A stretch of 64,000 nt of DNA from Streptomyces corallincola (lineage in GTDB: Bacteria > Actinomycetota > Actinomycetes > Streptomycetales > Streptomycetaceae): positions 34,656 through 98,655 of the forward strand of contig NZ_JAHRXF010000022.1 of the NCBI RefSeq assembly GCF_019104725.1, in the 5' to 3' direction. A program made the translations under genes and the position numbers. The first letter of the stretch is position 1. Each line of letters begins with the position of its first letter. The notes below the pieces were generated by a model. The model was not told where the DNA came from. It worked only from the letters and a program-made list of their open reading frames with translations, and did not search any database. Shown here one piece after another: positions 27,529 through 36,481 of the stretch.

Positions 27529-28872
27529 ATGCAGCCCAACACCCTGCTCGACGCCATCCTCGACGAGGCGGGCGTCTCGCACGCCGGGCTCGCCGCCCAC
27601 GTCAACCAGGCCGGGCGCGCCCGCGGGCTCGCCCTGCGGTACGAACACACCGCCGTGGCGCGGTGGTTGAAGGGCCAGCGGCCACGCGGCCAGGTGCCCG
27701 ACCTGATCTGCGAGGTGCTGGCCGCCCGGCTGGGCCGCCCGGTCACCCTGGACGACATCGGCCTCGGCGTACCCGGCAGACCCGGCGCCCCCGCCACCCC
27801 GGGCACCCTCTCCGGGTTCGTCGAGCGGGCCACCGCCCTGTGGCGCTCCGACGAACAGCAGCGCGCCCACGTCCTCGGCGCACCCGCCGTCACCGGCACG
27901 CCCGCCGTGATGCCGGTCTGGGAGTGGGAGAACCCGCCCGAGGACACCGACGTCTCGCGCGGCGGCCGGCACCGGGTGACCGCGTCCGACATAGCGACCC
28001 TCCGCGCGGCCCGCGCCCACTACGAGCAGATGTACCGCAAGGCCGGGGGCGTGGCGACCCGCACCCGTGTCGTCGGCTTCCTCAACGCCGAGGCCGCACC
28101 CCTGCTGCGCGGCAGCTACACCGACGCCACCGGCCGCCAACTGCACCGCGCCACGGGCGGGTTGGTGGCCATCGCGGGCATCTGCGCGTACGACTCCGAC
28201 GCGCACGGCCTCGCGCAGCGCTACTTCCACCAGGCGCTGCGGCTCGCCAAGGCCAGCGGCGACCACGGCCTCGGCGCGTACGTCATCGCGCTGCTCGTCA
28301 ACCAGTCGCTGTACATGCGGGAACACCGGCAGGCCGTCGCCTTCGCGGAGGCCGCGCTGCGCACCGCGGGCCGCCACATCACCCCGGCGCTCGCCTCCGA
28401 CCTGTACGCGATGCAGGCCAAGGCGTACGCCCACCTCGGCGACAGCGGCAGCGCCCTGTCCTGCATCCGGCGTGCCGAGACCGCCGCCGAACGCATCCGG
28501 CGCGGACACGAACCGGACGAGACCGGATACGTCCAGCCGGGCCTGGTCAACGTCCAGGTCGCGGAGGCGCTGCTCAGCCTCGGGGAACTCGCCGCCGCCG
28601 GTGAGCACGCGGCGGCGGCCGTGGACAACCCCGCCCACGACCGGGGCCGGGTGCACCGGCTCGCCATGCTCTCCACCATCGAGCTGCGCCAGGGCAACGC
28701 CGAACAGGCGGTGGCGACGGCCGTACGGATGGCCGAGCAGGCGCGCGGCATGGAGTCGCAGCGGCTGCGCGACCGGCTCCGCGCGGTGCGCGAACACCTG
28801 GTGCGCTGCGGGTCGGCGGGCACCGCCGAGGCCGCCGAACTCATCGACGGCGCACTGCGCGTACCCCTCTAG
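27529..28872 (+). CDS. NsdA-like TPR-containing transcriptional regulator
   Basis: 447 aa. An N-terminal domain (MQPNTLLDAILDEAGVSHAG ... HTAVARWLKGQRPRGQVP) resembles a divergent XRE HTH. The helical repeats that follow look like TPRs (about 175-440; HQALRLAKASGDHGLGAYVI, AMQAKAYAHLGDSGSAL). This architecture is shared by the Streptomyces NsdA/NsdB group, in which NsdA represses sporulation and antibiotic production in S. coelicolor. Membership is by my reading of the N-terminus, not by search. ATG at 27529 is preferred over 27505 since family sequence starts there. Preceded by a perfect palindrome that may be its operator. Confidence 0.75.
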   Translation: MQPNTLLDAILDEAGVSHAGLAAHVNQAGRARGLALRYEHTAVARWLKGQRPRGQVPDLICEVLAARLGRPVTLDDIGLGVPGRPGAPATPGTLSGFVERATALWRSDEQQRAHVLGAPAVTGTPAVMPVWEWENPPEDTDVSRGGRHRVTASDIATLRAARAHYEQMYRKAGGVATRTRVVGFLNAEAAPLLRGSYTDATGRQLHRATGGLVAIAGICAYDSDAHGLAQRYFHQALRLAKASGDHGLGAYVIALLVNQSLYMREHRQAVAFAEAALRTAGRHITPALASDLYAMQAKAYAHLGDSGSALSCIRRAETAAERIRRGHEPDETGYVQPGLVNVQVAEALLSLGELAAAGEHAAAAVDNPAHDRGRVHRLAMLSTIELRQGNAEQAVATAVRMAEQARGMESQRLRDRLRAVREHLVRCGSAGTAEAAELIDGALRVPL

Positions 28873-28971
28873 GCGCGCGCGGCGCGTTCCGGGAGCGCTC
28901 CGCGGGCGCCCTGTGGGTGACACCGTCCCTGCTGCGATATTGCCACTTACCCGTCGAAAGGTGGCAGAACC

Positions 28972-29508
28972 GTGCAGTGGACGAAAGAAAACGAACAGAC
29001 CGTGTACGAGAATCGCTGGTTCAGCGTCAACCTCGCCGATGTGGCGCTGCCGGACGGCCGGCACCTCGACCACTTCCTGATCCGGTTGCGTCCCGTCGCC
29101 GTGGCCACGGTGGTCAACGAGGCGAACGAGGTCCTGCTCCTGTGGCGCCACCGGTTCATCACCGACAGCTGGGGCTGGGAACTGGCCGCGGGAGTGGTCG
29201 AGGACGGCGAGGACATAGCGGGCGCGGCGGCGCGCGAGCTGGAGGAGGAGACCGGCTGGCGGCCGGGCCCCCTGCACCACCTCATGACCGTCGAGCCGTC
29301 CAACGGCCTCACCGACGCCCGGCACCACATCTACTGGTCCGAACGGGGCGAGTACGTCGGACACCCCGTGGACGACTTCGAGTCGGACCGCCGCGAGTGG
29401 GTCCCGCTCAAGGTCGCCCCCGATCTGATCGCCCGGGGGGAGGTACCGGCCGCCAACATGGCGGCGGCCCTGCTCCTCCTGCACCACCTCCGCCTCACGG
29501 ACGGCTAG
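28972..29508 (+). CDS. Nudix hydrolase
   Basis: 178 aa. Nudix box GVVEDGEDIAGAAARELEEE-TGW, the GX5EX7REUXEEXGU pattern with all catalytic acids. The flanking layout (VYENRWFSVNLADVALPDG; RLRPVAVATVVNEANEVLLL; WWELAAG-type strand) resembles ADP-ribose pyrophosphatase-type members. Hydrolyses a nucleoside diphosphate linked to another moiety; substrate unknown. GTG at 28972 follows GAAAGGTGG. Confidence 0.92.
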   Translation: MQWTKENEQTVYENRWFSVNLADVALPDGRHLDHFLIRLRPVAVATVVNEANEVLLLWRHRFITDSWGWELAAGVVEDGEDIAGAAARELEEETGWRPGPLHHLMTVEPSNGLTDARHHIYWSERGEYVGHPVDDFESDRREWVPLKVAPDLIARGEVPAANMAAALLLLHHLRLTDG

Positions 29509-29589
29509 CGGCCGTCCGTCGGCCGGTCACCGGTCCCACCGGTCCGGTGGCCGGTGTCCGTGCGGGCCGGGGGCGGTGCGGCGCGGCCG

Positions 29590-29844
29590 TCAGCGCAGCG
29601 ACTGCCAGACGGTCACGACCAGCGAGCCCAGCGCCGCCAGCGCGGCGAGCGAGGGAAGCGGCCAGCGCGCGTGCTCCAACGCGCTGACGCGCGCGTCCAG
29701 TTCCTCCGTCTCCTTCGCCGTCGCCTCGGTGCGGTGGGTGAGCAGGGCGAGCCCGCCCTCGACCCGCGCGTACGCCACGTCCAACCGCCGCCGTAACTCT
29801 GCGAGTTCTCCGGGGACCGCGGGATGTTCCGTGTCGGTTCTCAA
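29590..29844 (-). CDS. Small coiled-coil, C-terminally membrane-anchored protein
   Basis: 84 aa, not recognised. Residues 14-58 form a heptad-rich helix (ELAELRRRLDVAYARVEGGL ... EATAKETEELDARVSALEHA). One transmembrane segment follows (about 62-80, LPSLAALAALGSLVVTVW) with a 4-residue tail. TTG start at 29844 is supported by AAGGAGTGGGACG just upstream. Likely a tail-anchored scaffold; function unknown. Confidence 0.65.
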   Translation of the reverse strand: MRTDTEHPAVPGELAELRRRLDVAYARVEGGLALLTHRTEATAKETEELDARVSALEHARWPLPSLAALAALGSLVVTVWQSLR

Positions 29845-29987
29845 CGTCCCACTCCTTTCCGTAGTCGAACCAGCCGGTTCCGCATTCCTTGCATGCGCAG
29901 GAAGAGTGAACTCGCCTGGTGGGTCCGGGGGGAGCGTGTGCGCACGGCATATGCGGGCCCCTCCCGCACACTCCGTGTGAACAGGAT

Positions 29988-30016
29988 GAGCCCGGCACCC
30001 ATCGGGTGCCGGGCTC
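29988..30016. terminator. Terminator hairpin after the hydroxyacyl-CoA dehydrogenase gene
   Basis: 13-bp perfect stem (29988-30000 with 30004-30016; GAGCCCGGCACCC arm) and 3-nt loop, downstream of the minus-strand dehydrogenase. Just beyond it, CACAC-TCC-GTGTGAAC (29967-29982) half-resembles the palindrome at 27461. Confidence 0.75.
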
Positions 30017-30093
30017 GTCGTTGCGTCGCGCTCGGTAGCGGGGCCGCGCGATGCGGCGGTACGCGGTCGCGGTGGCCGGGACCGTACGCGGTC

Positions 30094-30954
30094 TCAGCCG
30101 TACGTATAGAACCCCGACCCGCTCTTGCGGCCCAGGCGGCCCGCCTCGACCATGCGCTGGAGCAGCGGGGGAGCCGCGTACAGGGGCTCCTTGTACTCGC
30201 CGTACATCGAGCCCGCGATGGAGACGATGGTGTCCAGGCCGATGAGGTCGGAGAGCTTCAGCGGGCCCATCGGGTGGGCGCAGCCCATCTCCATGCCGTT
30301 GTCGATGTCCTCGCGGCTGGCGATGCCGGACTCGAACATGCGGATGGCGGACAGGAGGTACGGCACCAGCAGGGCGTTGACGACGAAGCCGGAGCGGTCC
30401 TGGGCGCGGATGGCGTGCTTGCCGAGGATCTTCTCCGCGAACATCTGCGCCCGGCTCAGCGTGCCCTCGGAGGTGGTCAGCGCCGGGATCAGCTCGACCA
30501 GCTTCTGCACGGGCGCCGGGTTGAAGAAGTGGATGCCGACCACGTGGTCGGGCCGCGAGGTCGCCACCGCGAGCTTCACCAGCGGAATGGAGGAGGTGTT
30601 GGAGGCCAGGATCGCGTCCGGGCGGGTCACCACTTGGTCGAGCACCTGGAAGATCTCCGTCTTCACCTGCTCGTTCTCCACGACCGCCTCGATCACGAGG
30701 TCCCGGTCGGCGAACTCGCCCAGGTCGGTGGTGAAGCTGAGCCGCGCCTGCGTCGCGTCCCGCTCCTCCTCGCTGATCTTGCCGCGCTCGGCCGCCTTCG
30801 ACAGGGAGTTGTGCAGCCGGGTGCGGCCGATCTCCAGGGCCTCGCCGGTGGTCTCGGCGACCTTCACGTCCAGCCCCGCGCGGGCGCAGACCTCGGCGAT
30901 GCCCGCGCCCATCTGGCCGCAGCCCACGATTCCGACGCGCTCGATGTCGGTCAC
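30094..30954 (-). CDS. 3-hydroxybutyryl-CoA / 3-hydroxyacyl-CoA dehydrogenase
   Basis: 286 aa, two-domain enzyme. Rossmann motif GIVGCGQMGAGIAEVCA at the N-terminus, catalytic His in GIHFFNPAPVQKLVELIP, C-terminal dimer domain with DRSGFVVNALLVPYLLSAIR and GCAHPMGPLKLSDLIGLD. Oxidises (S)-3-hydroxyacyl-CoA with NAD(P). GTG at 30954 follows AAGGGGA. Monocistronic, ends at a hairpin. Family members in actinobacteria act in fatty-acid, butyryl-CoA or phenylacetate catabolism; the chain length cannot be read. Confidence 0.93.
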   Translation of the reverse strand: MTDIERVGIVGCGQMGAGIAEVCARAGLDVKVAETTGEALEIGRTRLHNSLSKAAERGKISEEERDATQARLSFTTDLGEFADRDLVIEAVVENEQVKTEIFQVLDQVVTRPDAILASNTSSIPLVKLAVATSRPDHVVGIHFFNPAPVQKLVELIPALTTSEGTLSRAQMFAEKILGKHAIRAQDRSGFVVNALLVPYLLSAIRMFESGIASREDIDNGMEMGCAHPMGPLKLSDLIGLDTIVSIAGSMYGEYKEPLYAAPPLLQRMVEAGRLGRKSGSGFYTYG

Positions 30955-31132
30955 ATCGTCCCCTTCGCTGGTTTGCCTGGCTCGGCAGGACCTCCGCAGG
31001 ACCTCCGGGTTCGGCGCCTGCTCCGATCGTGCACGTTACCGCCAAGTATCGATGATCGATCGCGCGGGTGGGGGCATCCTGGGGCGCGTGACGATCCGTG
31101 ACGGTACGGGTCCGGAGTGTAGGGGTGTGCGG

Positions 31133-32431
31133 ATGGGGCGGATGTCACGGCGGGCGTTCACGGGAGCCGCGCTGGCGGCGACGCTGACCACGGCGGGCTG
31201 CGGTACGGCGGGGCCCGGTGCGGGGACGGCCGCCCTCCGTACCCGGCCCGGAGCGGGGCCCGCGCCCGGCGGGGCACCCGGTGGCGCGGGCGGGGAACGC
31301 GCGGCGGGCGAGATGCGCGGCATGTGGATCGCCACCGTCTCCAACCGCGACTGGCCCAGCAGGCCCGGCCTCTCCGCCGCCGAACAGCGCACCCGGCTCA
31401 CCGCGTTGCTCGACCGGGCCGTCCGCGACCGCCTCAACACCGTCTTCCTCCAGGTCCGCCCGGCCGCCGACGCGTTGTGGCCGTCCCCGTACGAGCCTTG
31501 GTCCGCGTACCTCACCGGCACCCAGGGCCGGGACCCCGGCTGGGACCCGCTCGGCACCGCCGTACGCCTCGCGCACGACCGGGGCCTGGAGCTGCACGCC
31601 TGGTTCAACCCGTACCGGGTCGCCCTGCACGACGACCCGGGGAAACTCGCCGCCTCGCATCCGGCGCGCGTCCACCCCGACTGGACCGTGCGGTACGGCG
31701 GCAAGCTCTACTACAACCCCGGCCTGCCCGACGTACGGGCCTTCGTGCGCCGGGCGATGATCGACGCCGTCGCCCGCTATCCCGTGGACGCCGTCCACTT
31801 CGACGACTACTTCTACCCGTACCCCGTCGCCGGACAGACCTTCGACGACTCCGCCGCCTTCGACGCGCACGGCGGCGCCTTCACCAGCAGGGCCGCCTGG
31901 CGGCGCGACAACATCGACAAGCTGATCACGGAGACGGCCGCCGACATCCGGCGCGTCCGCCCCGGCACCCGGTTCGGGATCAGCCCCTTCGGTGTCTGGC
32001 GCAACGCCTCCACCGACCCGCGCGGCTCGGACACCCGCGCGGGCGTGCAGACCTACGACGACCTGTACGCGGACACCCGCGCCTGGGTGCGGGAGAACCG
32101 CATCGACTACATCGTGCCGCAGCTCTACTGGCACATCGGCAACTCCGCCGCCGACTACGCGACCCTGATCGACTGGTGGGCCGACGTCGCCAAGGGCACC
32201 AGGACGCGGCTGTACATCGGGGAGGCGCTGTACAAGGCGGGCGCCGCCGGACAGCCCACCGCCTGGCAGGACCCGGTCGAACTCTCCCGCCACCTCACCC
32301 GCGCCGCCCGGCGCCCCGAGGTGCGCGGACATGTCTTCTTCTCCGCCAAGGAGGTCGCCGCCGACCCCATCGGCGCCATGACGCGGGTGGTCACCGACCA
32401 CTACACGCAGTCGGCGCCCCCACCGCTGTGA
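31133..32431 (+). CDS. Exported GHL10/YngK-like glycoside-hydrolase-family lipoprotein
   Basis: 432 aa. The N-terminus SRRAFTGAALAATLTTAGC combines a twin-arginine motif with a lipobox (LTTAGC), predicting Tat export and lipidation. The TIM-barrel GHL10 (DUF4015-type) domain spans about 62-430: EMRGMWIATVSNRDWPS, NTVFLQVRPAADALWPS, DAVHFDDYFYPYP, DYIVPQLYWHIGN. Acts at the cell surface on an unknown glycan, possibly peptidoglycan. ATG at 31133 with AGGGG 7 nt upstream is preferred; GTG 31127 and ATG 31142 are in-frame alternatives. Confidence 0.85.
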   Translation: MGRMSRRAFTGAALAATLTTAGCGTAGPGAGTAALRTRPGAGPAPGGAPGGAGGERAAGEMRGMWIATVSNRDWPSRPGLSAAEQRTRLTALLDRAVRDRLNTVFLQVRPAADALWPSPYEPWSAYLTGTQGRDPGWDPLGTAVRLAHDRGLELHAWFNPYRVALHDDPGKLAASHPARVHPDWTVRYGGKLYYNPGLPDVRAFVRRAMIDAVARYPVDAVHFDDYFYPYPVAGQTFDDSAAFDAHGGAFTSRAAWRRDNIDKLITETAADIRRVRPGTRFGISPFGVWRNASTDPRGSDTRAGVQTYDDLYADTRAWVRENRIDYIVPQLYWHIGNSAADYATLIDWWADVAKGTRTRLYIGEALYKAGAAGQPTAWQDPVELSRHLTRAARRPEVRGHVFFSAKEVAADPIGAMTRVVTDHYTQSAPPPL

Positions 32432-32440
32432 CCGGCCCGG

Positions 32441-32638
32441 CTACGCCTGCTCGCCCTCCCGGTGCCTGACCTGGCAGTCGGGGCCGGGGGACATCACGGC
32501 CTCGTGCCCGTCCGGGAAGCGGACACGGTACGGCGGACTGCCCTCCCGCCCCATGACCTCGACCACTTCCGTCTCCTGATCGTGCTGCCCGACCACCCGG
32601 CCGTGCTGCACGAGATGATCGCCCACGGTTGCGCGCAT
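32441..32638 (-). CDS. DUF1918-family small protein
   Basis: 65 aa: MRATVGDHLVQHGRVVGQHD, then EVVEVMGREGSPPYRVRFPD and HEAVMSPGPDCQV, the complete DUF1918 beta-barrel-like fold (SH3-like). ATG at 32638 follows AGGAGGAGG. Convergent with the GHL10 gene (9-nt gap). Function unknown. Confidence 0.88.
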   Translation of the reverse strand: MRATVGDHLVQHGRVVGQHDQETEVVEVMGREGSPPYRVRFPDGHEAVMSPGPDCQVRHREGEQA

Positions 32639-32942
32639 CGGGGGCCTCCTCCTGACGGTCGTACGGCTGAGCCGCGGCGGACCGGCGCGGGAGGGGCGGC
32701 GGAGGGCGTCCGGCGGACCGGCCGCTGTCCGGCGCCCGTCCGGCGACGGCGCCGACCCGACCAGTGTGGGCACCGCCGCGCACCGGCCGCAACCCTCGGC
32801 GCCCCGCGCCCGCCCCGGAACCGGCCGCCCGGGCGGCGTTCACCGGCCGCGTACGGTACGTTCCCGGACGTTCCGCGCCGCCCCTCGTACGGCTTCGGTC
32901 CCGCCCCTTGACCTGCGTACTTGCCGGGCCCACCATCGCTCC
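32639..32942. other. Intergenic region without a recognisable gene
   Basis: 304 nt, very GC-rich. It must hold divergent promoters for the DUF1918 and histidine-phosphatase-fold genes. TTGACC at 32908-32913 is the only -35-like hexamer I see near the latter; no clear -10. No hairpin or repeat stands out. Confidence 0.4.
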
Positions 32943-33533
32943 ATGCCACTTCGGGTGACGTTCGTGGCCGCGGCCGGGACCGCCGGTTCGCGTGCCGAGC
33001 GCTTCCAGGACCAGCGGCCGTTGGACCAGGCGGGCTGGGACGAGGTGCAGCGGCTCGCCGGTACGCTGCCGCCGCCCTCGGGCGCCGAGCTGCGCTACTG
33101 CTCGCCCACTCCCCGCTCCCGCGCCACCGGGGACGCCCTCGGCTACGCACCGCTCGCCCAACTCGCCCTGCGCGAGTGCGACATGGGCCGCTGGAACGGG
33201 CTGACACTGGGCGAGGCGATGGCACGTGAGCCGGAGGCCGTGGACCACTGGCTCGCGGAGCCGCGTGCGACCCCGCACGGTGGCGAGTCCCTGACCGCGT
33301 TCGCCGCGCGGGTGGGCGAGTGGCTGGACACCCGCCCGGCGGGCGGCGCGATCGTCGCCGTGGTCGAGCCCGCCGTGATCCGCGCGGTGCTGGTGCATGT
33401 GCTGAGGGCGGCGCCGGAGACGTACTTCGCCGTGGACGTACGGCCCCTCGCCACGGCCTCGGTGACCGGCGGGGCCGGGCGGTGGACCCTGCGGCTGGAC
33501 GCGGCCGGGGCACCCGCCGTACCGGCCGGGTAG
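32943..33533 (+). CDS. Histidine-phosphatase-fold protein lacking catalytic histidines
   Basis: 196 aa. The fold is recognisable: ELRYCSPTPRSRATGDALG (the 'S-P-x-x-R-x-x-x-T' strand), LRECDMGRWNGLTLGEAMA, and HGGESLTAFAARVGEWLD. The nucleophile motif RHG is replaced (MPLRVTFVAAAGTAGSRAER has no His). The second catalytic His, usually in V-S-H-G-x-x-I-R, is replaced (VAVVEPAVIRAVL). It is therefore probably not a phosphatase and may be a binding or regulatory pseudoenzyme. ATG at 32943. Convergent to the DUF6314-like gene. Confidence 0.8.
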   Translation: MPLRVTFVAAAGTAGSRAERFQDQRPLDQAGWDEVQRLAGTLPPPSGAELRYCSPTPRSRATGDALGYAPLAQLALRECDMGRWNGLTLGEAMAREPEAVDHWLAEPRATPHGGESLTAFAARVGEWLDTRPAGGAIVAVVEPAVIRAVLVHVLRAAPETYFAVDVRPLATASVTGGAGRWTLRLDAAGAPAVPAG

Positions 33534-33539
33534 GCGCGT

Positions 33540-33986
33540 TCAGCTCTCCCGCGTGTACTCCGTGATCAGCAGCAGATCCTTCGCCGGGCCGCCCACCCGC
33601 CACACCGTGCGCCAGTGATCGGCGTCGGTGACGGTGAACTCGCCCCGGTAGAGGTCGGCCGCGCACGGATGGTCCGCGACGAAGTGGCCCGAGGTCAGGT
33701 CCAGGGGGTGGAAGGGGCGCCCGTCCGCGAACCGCACGTCCGCCGTGCCCGGCGCGGCACCCGGCAGGAACCGCAGCGTCCGCGTCGCGGGCCGCGCCAC
33801 ACCGTGCCAGGTGAACGTCCCGGCCTCCTCGTGCAGCAGCCCGCCCCCGTCGAGCGGCAGAAAGTCCGTGACCCCGCTGAATCCGCCCTCGGCCCCGCCC
33901 GCGAGATCCCGCACCACCCGCTCCACCCGCCAGCGCCCCACGAGATGCGCCAGCACATCGGCCACGGGCCGGTGCCCGCCGGTCAC
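33540..33986 (-). CDS. DUF6314-like protein
   Basis: 148 aa. Conserved core VADVLAHLVGRWRVERVVRD with GFSGVTDFLPLDGGGLLHEE, TRTLRFLPGAAPGTADVRFA and LYRGEFTVTDADHWRTVWRV, a lipocalin/START-like small beta-barrel pattern. No signal peptide. GTG at 33986 (AAGGGCGGG upstream) or GTG at 33965 could be the start; the latter begins right at the conserved core. Function unknown. Confidence 0.7.
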   Translation of the reverse strand: MTGGHRPVADVLAHLVGRWRVERVVRDLAGGAEGGFSGVTDFLPLDGGGLLHEEAGTFTWHGVARPATRTLRFLPGAAPGTADVRFADGRPFHPLDLTSGHFVADHPCAADLYRGEFTVTDADHWRTVWRVGGPAKDLLLITEYTRES

Positions 33987-34247
33987 CGGCCCGCCCTTCG
34001 CCCGCGCCGCGGACCGAGCGCCCCCGTCGGCGGGACGGCGGCGGGGTCGCCGAGTACGAGGAGGCGGCGGAGGGCTGCGGGCATGGGTCGAGGGTACGGG
34101 GCGGGGGGAGCGGTGCCCAGGGGTGGGCCGGTGGGCGGAGCCCCGGGGTGGGCCCGTAGGTGGGCGGGGCGGCGGGCGGGGCGGTCGGCGCCCGGCGAGG
34201 ACTTGGTGACGCCCCCGCCGCATGCCCCGGTGACCCTTTCGGTGACC

Positions 34248-34283
34248 GTTGCATAAACGTGCAGGTATACGTATAGTCATGCC
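34248..34283 (+). promoter_or_regulatory. argC promoter with ARG-box-like operator
   Basis: TTGCAT (34249-34254), 17-nt spacer, TATAGT (34272-34277). The AT-rich stretch TGCATAAACGTGCA and the following TATACGTATAG form the imperfect palindromes typical of ArgR sites, covering -35 to -10, so bound ArgR would block RNA polymerase. This 36-nt island is much more AT-rich than the surroundings. Rest of 33987-34247: G/C-rich, nothing recognised. Confidence 0.75.
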
Positions 34284-34304
34284 ATCGAGAGAAGGATGGA
34301 GAAC

Positions 34305-35333
34305 ATGGCGGTGCGTGCTGCGGTGGCCGGGGCCAGTGGGTATGCCGGGGGGGAGGTGTTGCGGTTGCTGGTGGGGCATCCGGGGGTGGAGGTCGGGGCG
34401 CTGACCGGGAACTCCAACGCCGGGCAGCGGTTCGGGGCGCTTCAGCCGCAGTTGCTGCCGTTGGCGGACCGGGTGCTGGCGGAGACCTCCGCCGAGGCGC
34501 TCGCCGGGCACGACGTCGTGTTCCTCGCGCTGCCGCACGGGCAGTCCGCGGCCGTGGCCGAACAGCTCGGTCCGGAGGTGCTCGTCATCGACATGGGCGC
34601 CGACTTCCGGCTCAGGGACGCGGCCGACTGGGAGACGTACTACGGCTCCCCGCACGCCGGGACGTGGCCGTACGGCCTGCCCGAACTGCCCGGTGCGCGG
34701 GCCGGGTTGGCGGGGGCCACGCGGATCGCCGTACCCGGCTGCTACCCGACCGCCGTGTCCCTCGCGCTGTTCCCCGCCTACGCGGCCGGTCTCGCCGAGC
34801 CGGAGGCGGTGATCGTCGCCGCGTCCGGGACCTCCGGCGCGGGCAAGTCCGCCAAGACCCATCTGCTCGGCAGCGAGGTCATGGGCTCCATGTCGCCGTA
34901 CGGCGTCGGCGGCGGCCACCGGCACACCCCCGAGATGATCCAGAACCTCAGCGCCGCGGCCGGTGAGCGGGTCGCCGTGTCCTTCACGCCGACCCTCGCC
35001 CCGATGAGCCGCGGCATCCTCGCCACCTGCACCGCGACCGCCCGCCCGGGCGTCACCGCCGACACGGTCCGCGCCGTCTACGAGAAGGCGTACGCCGACG
35101 AACCGTTCGTGCACCTGCTCCCCGAGGGGCAGTGGCCCGCGACGGCGTCCGTTTACGGTTCCAACGCGGTTCAGGTGCAGGTCGCCCACGACCCGGCGGT
35201 GAACCGCATCATCGTGATCAGCGCCCTCGACAACCTCACCAAGGGCACCGCGGGCGGTGCCGTACAGAGCATGAACATCGCCCTCGGTCTCCCCGAGACC
35301 ACCGGCCTTTCCACGATCGGAGTCGCACCGTGA
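34305..35333 (+). CDS. argC: N-acetyl-gamma-glutamyl-phosphate reductase
   Basis: 342 aa. Third step of arginine synthesis, NADPH-dependent reduction of acetylglutamyl phosphate. N-terminal AVAGASGYAGGEVLRLLVGH (NADP site), catalytic Cys in AVPGCYPTAVSLALFPA, and GHRHTPEMIQ. ATG at 34305 (MAVRAAVAGASG) is chosen with GAAGGA 8 nt upstream; the in-frame ATG at 34296 is too close to that site. Stop overlaps argJ GTG by 4 nt. Confidence 0.97.
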   Translation: MAVRAAVAGASGYAGGEVLRLLVGHPGVEVGALTGNSNAGQRFGALQPQLLPLADRVLAETSAEALAGHDVVFLALPHGQSAAVAEQLGPEVLVIDMGADFRLRDAADWETYYGSPHAGTWPYGLPELPGARAGLAGATRIAVPGCYPTAVSLALFPAYAAGLAEPEAVIVAASGTSGAGKSAKTHLLGSEVMGSMSPYGVGGGHRHTPEMIQNLSAAAGERVAVSFTPTLAPMSRGILATCTATARPGVTADTVRAVYEKAYADEPFVHLLPEGQWPATASVYGSNAVQVQVAHDPAVNRIIVISALDNLTKGTAGGAVQSMNIALGLPETTGLSTIGVAP

Positions 35334-36481
35334 GCGTCACGGCAGCCAAGGGGTTCACGGCGGCGGGCATCGCCGCCGGGATCAAGGAGAACGGCAACCC
35401 CGACCTGGCCCTCGTGGTCAACACCGGCCCACGCCGTGCCGCCGCGGGCGTCTTCACCGCCAACCGGGTGAAGGCCGCGCCGGTCCTCTGGTCCGAGCAG
35501 GTCCTGAAGTCCGGCCAGGTCTCCGCCGTCGTCCTCAACTCCGGTGGCGCCAACGCCTGTACGGGACCCAAGGGCTTCCAGGACACCCACGCCACCGCCG
35601 AGAGGGCCGCCGAGGTGCTGGGCCGGGGCGCCGTCGAGATCGCCGTCTGCTCCACCGGCCTGATCGGCGTCACCCTGCCGATGGACAAGCTGCTCCCCGG
35701 TATCGGGACCGCCGCCGCCCAGCTCTCCGAGCACGGCGGCGAGAAGGCCGCCCTCGCCATCAAGACCACCGACACCGTCCACAAGACGGCGGTGGCGAGC
35801 CGCGACGGCTGGACCGTGGGCGGCATGGCCAAGGGCGCCGGGATGCTCGCCCCCGGCCTCGCCACCATGCTGGTCGTCCTCACCACCGACGCCGACCTGG
35901 ACAGCGCGGCCCTGGACCGAGCCCTGCGCGCCGCGACCCGCGTCACCTTCGACCGGGTGGACTCCGACGGCTGCATGTCCACCAACGACACCGTGCTGCT
36001 GCTCGCCTCCGGCGCCTCCGGCACCACCCCCGACGAGGCCGCCTTCGCCGAGGCCGTCCGTGAGGTCTGCGACGACCTCGGGCAGCAGCTCATCCGGGAC
36101 GCCGAGGGCGCCAGCAAGGACATCCGCGTCGAGGTGGTCAACGCGGCCACCGAGGACGACGCCGTCGAGGTGGGCCGCTCCATCGCCCGGAACAACCTGC
36201 TCAAGTGCGCCGTCCACGGCGAGGACCCCAACTGGGGCCGCGTCCTGTCCGCCATCGGCACCACCCGCGCCGCCTTCGAACCCGACCGGCTGAACGTCGC
36301 CATCAACGGGGTCTGGGTGTGCAAGAACGGCGGTGTCGGCGAGGACCGCGACCAGGTGGACATGCGCTACCGCGAGGTCCACATCGTCGCCGACCTCGCC
36401 GCCGGTGACGCCACCGCCACCATCTGGACCAACGACCTCACCGCCGACTACGTCCACGAGAACAGCGCGTACTCCTCATGA
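35330..36481 (+). CDS. argJ: Bifunctional glutamate N-acetyltransferase/ornithine acetyltransferase
   Basis: 383 aa. Transfers the acetyl group from acetylornithine to glutamate (cyclic pathway). The autoprocessing site is intact: KGAGMLAPGLATMLVVLTTD, where cleavage before the Thr of ATMLV gives alpha and beta chains. Ends YVHENSAYSS. GTG start in the argC stop; stop overlaps argB ATG by 4 nt (ATGA). Confidence 0.97.
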   Translation: MSVTAAKGFTAAGIAAGIKENGNPDLALVVNTGPRRAAAGVFTANRVKAAPVLWSEQVLKSGQVSAVVLNSGGANACTGPKGFQDTHATAERAAEVLGRGAVEIAVCSTGLIGVTLPMDKLLPGIGTAAAQLSEHGGEKAALAIKTTDTVHKTAVASRDGWTVGGMAKGAGMLAPGLATMLVVLTTDADLDSAALDRALRAATRVTFDRVDSDGCMSTNDTVLLLASGASGTTPDEAAFAEAVREVCDDLGQQLIRDAEGASKDIRVEVVNAATEDDAVEVGRSIARNNLLKCAVHGEDPNWGRVLSAIGTTRAAFEPDRLNVAINGVWVCKNGGVGEDRDQVDMRYREVHIVADLAAGDATATIWTNDLTADYVHENSAYSS

